A stretch of DNA of 64,000 nt from Rhodococcoides kyotonense (GTDB lineage: Bacteria; Actinomycetota; Actinomycetes; Mycobacteriales; Mycobacteriaceae), in the NCBI RefSeq assembly GCF_001645385.1, contig NZ_LVHI01000023.1, forward strand, positions 571,473 through 635,472, in the 5' to 3' direction. Positions 63,904 through 64,000 of this stretch are shown piece after piece. The notes beneath the pieces were generated by a model. The model made no database searches and had not been told where the DNA came from. It saw only the letters and a list, made by a program, of their open reading frames with translations. Both the position numbers and the translations under genes were made by a program. Within the stretch, counting starts at the first letter, position 1. Each line of letters starts with the position of its first letter.

Positions 63904-64000
63904 GTGTCCAGCATGACCGAAAACCCACCCGATGTCAGCCTGACCGTGTTCGCCGGTGTCGACACCCACAAAGACACCCACCACGCCGCGATCATCGACC
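63904..64000 (+). CDS. IS110-family transposase (N-terminal part)
   Basis: Thirty-two codons before the window end. The start is GTG 63904 with an AAGGGA site 6 bases upstream; an ATG at 63913 is the alternative. The peptide SLTVFAGVDTHKDTHHAAIID matches the N-terminus of DEDD transposases of the IS110 family, with the first catalytic aspartate in GVDTHK. The remainder of the gene is beyond the window. Confidence 0.88.
   Translation, partial: MSSMTENPPDVSLTVFAGVDTHKDTHHAAIID

Larger units (their letters stand above)
63690..64000 (+). mobile_element. IS110-family insertion sequence, left part (cut by window end)
   Basis: The element is recognised from the transposase N-terminus at 63904. It includes the preceding non-coding segment with long stem-loops. 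The exact left end is not visible: IS110 elements lack terminal inverted repeats, and no second copy is present for comparison. The boundary at 63690 is an estimate, placed just after the mscR terminator. The right end lies outside the window. Confidence 0.7.

Overview
The window is a high-GC actinobacterial chromosome segment, most likely from Rhodococcus or a close relative in the Nocardia/Mycobacterium group. The evidence is strongly GC-biased third codon positions, frequent GTG starts, a mycothiol-dependent formaldehyde dehydrogenase, ClgR, PspA/PspM, ThyX and LexA-type SOS boxes. From memory, the gene order follows the Mycobacterium tuberculosis segment Rv2754c to Rv2713: thyX, dapA, rnj, ftsK, argA, pgsA, cinA-like, clgR, pspA, pspM, glycosyltransferase, DUF3046, recA, recX, miaB, Rv2732c-like, DUF349, Rv2728c-like, miaA, dapF, hflX, fadE20, lexA, an SOS membrane protein, nrdR, phzF-like, alpha/beta hydrolase, PAC2 and sthA. 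Several modules interrupt this backbone.

Layout. 1-3.9 kb: the end of a TPR protein, a flavodoxin-like protein, a YcaQ-like winged-helix protein, zwf, and a ribbon-helix-helix (HicB-like) gene with an operator-like repeat cluster. 4-14 kb: thyX, dapA-rnj, a TauE permease, a TIGR03085-like protein, ftsK, a YciI protein, argA, pgsA-cinA. 14-16.4 kb: the envelope-stress cluster clgR-pspA-pspM plus a 57-residue membrane protein. 16.4-21.2 kb: a lipid-type module of a diacylglycerol-kinase-like protein and an AGPS-like flavoprotein, divergent from TetR-glpD. 21.2-24.4 kb: glycosyltransferase, DUF3046, recA-recX. 24.5-27.8 kb: the gluABCD glutamate ABC transporter. 28-36.8 kb: miaB, miaA, dapF, hflX and neighbours. 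36.8-42.8 kb: a complete fructose PTS (ptsH, fruA, fruK, fruR divergent from ptsI). 42.8-47.6 kb: a uracil permease, fadE20, lexA, an SOS-type membrane protein and nrdR. 47.6-61.8 kb: hrpA, an aminotransferase, a YiiX-like hydrolase, a phzF-like gene divergent from oxyR, a Ski2-like helicase, an alpha/beta hydrolase, a PAC2 protein and sthA. 61.9-64 kb: mscR plus a metallo-hydrolase, then the left part of an IS110-family element cut by the window end.

Regulation readable from the sequence. recA has a LexA box and a match to the LexA-independent RecA-NDp promoter, and the proposed activator ClgR is encoded 8.7 kb upstream. lexA and the downstream membrane-protein gene have LexA-like boxes. fruR and ptsI appear to share one palindrome as back-to-back -35 elements. 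About sixteen genes carry a TANNNT -10 box 6-8 bases before the start codon, as expected for leaderless mRNAs. Many convergent gene pairs overlap by a few bases or are separated by long perfect hairpins.

The most unusual feature is the non-coding left end of the IS110-family element. It folds on paper into two consecutive long stem-loops directly upstream of the transposase start, the position where bridge RNAs are encoded in this family. No gene-free stretch exceeds 300 bases. No tRNA, rRNA or CRISPR array was seen.
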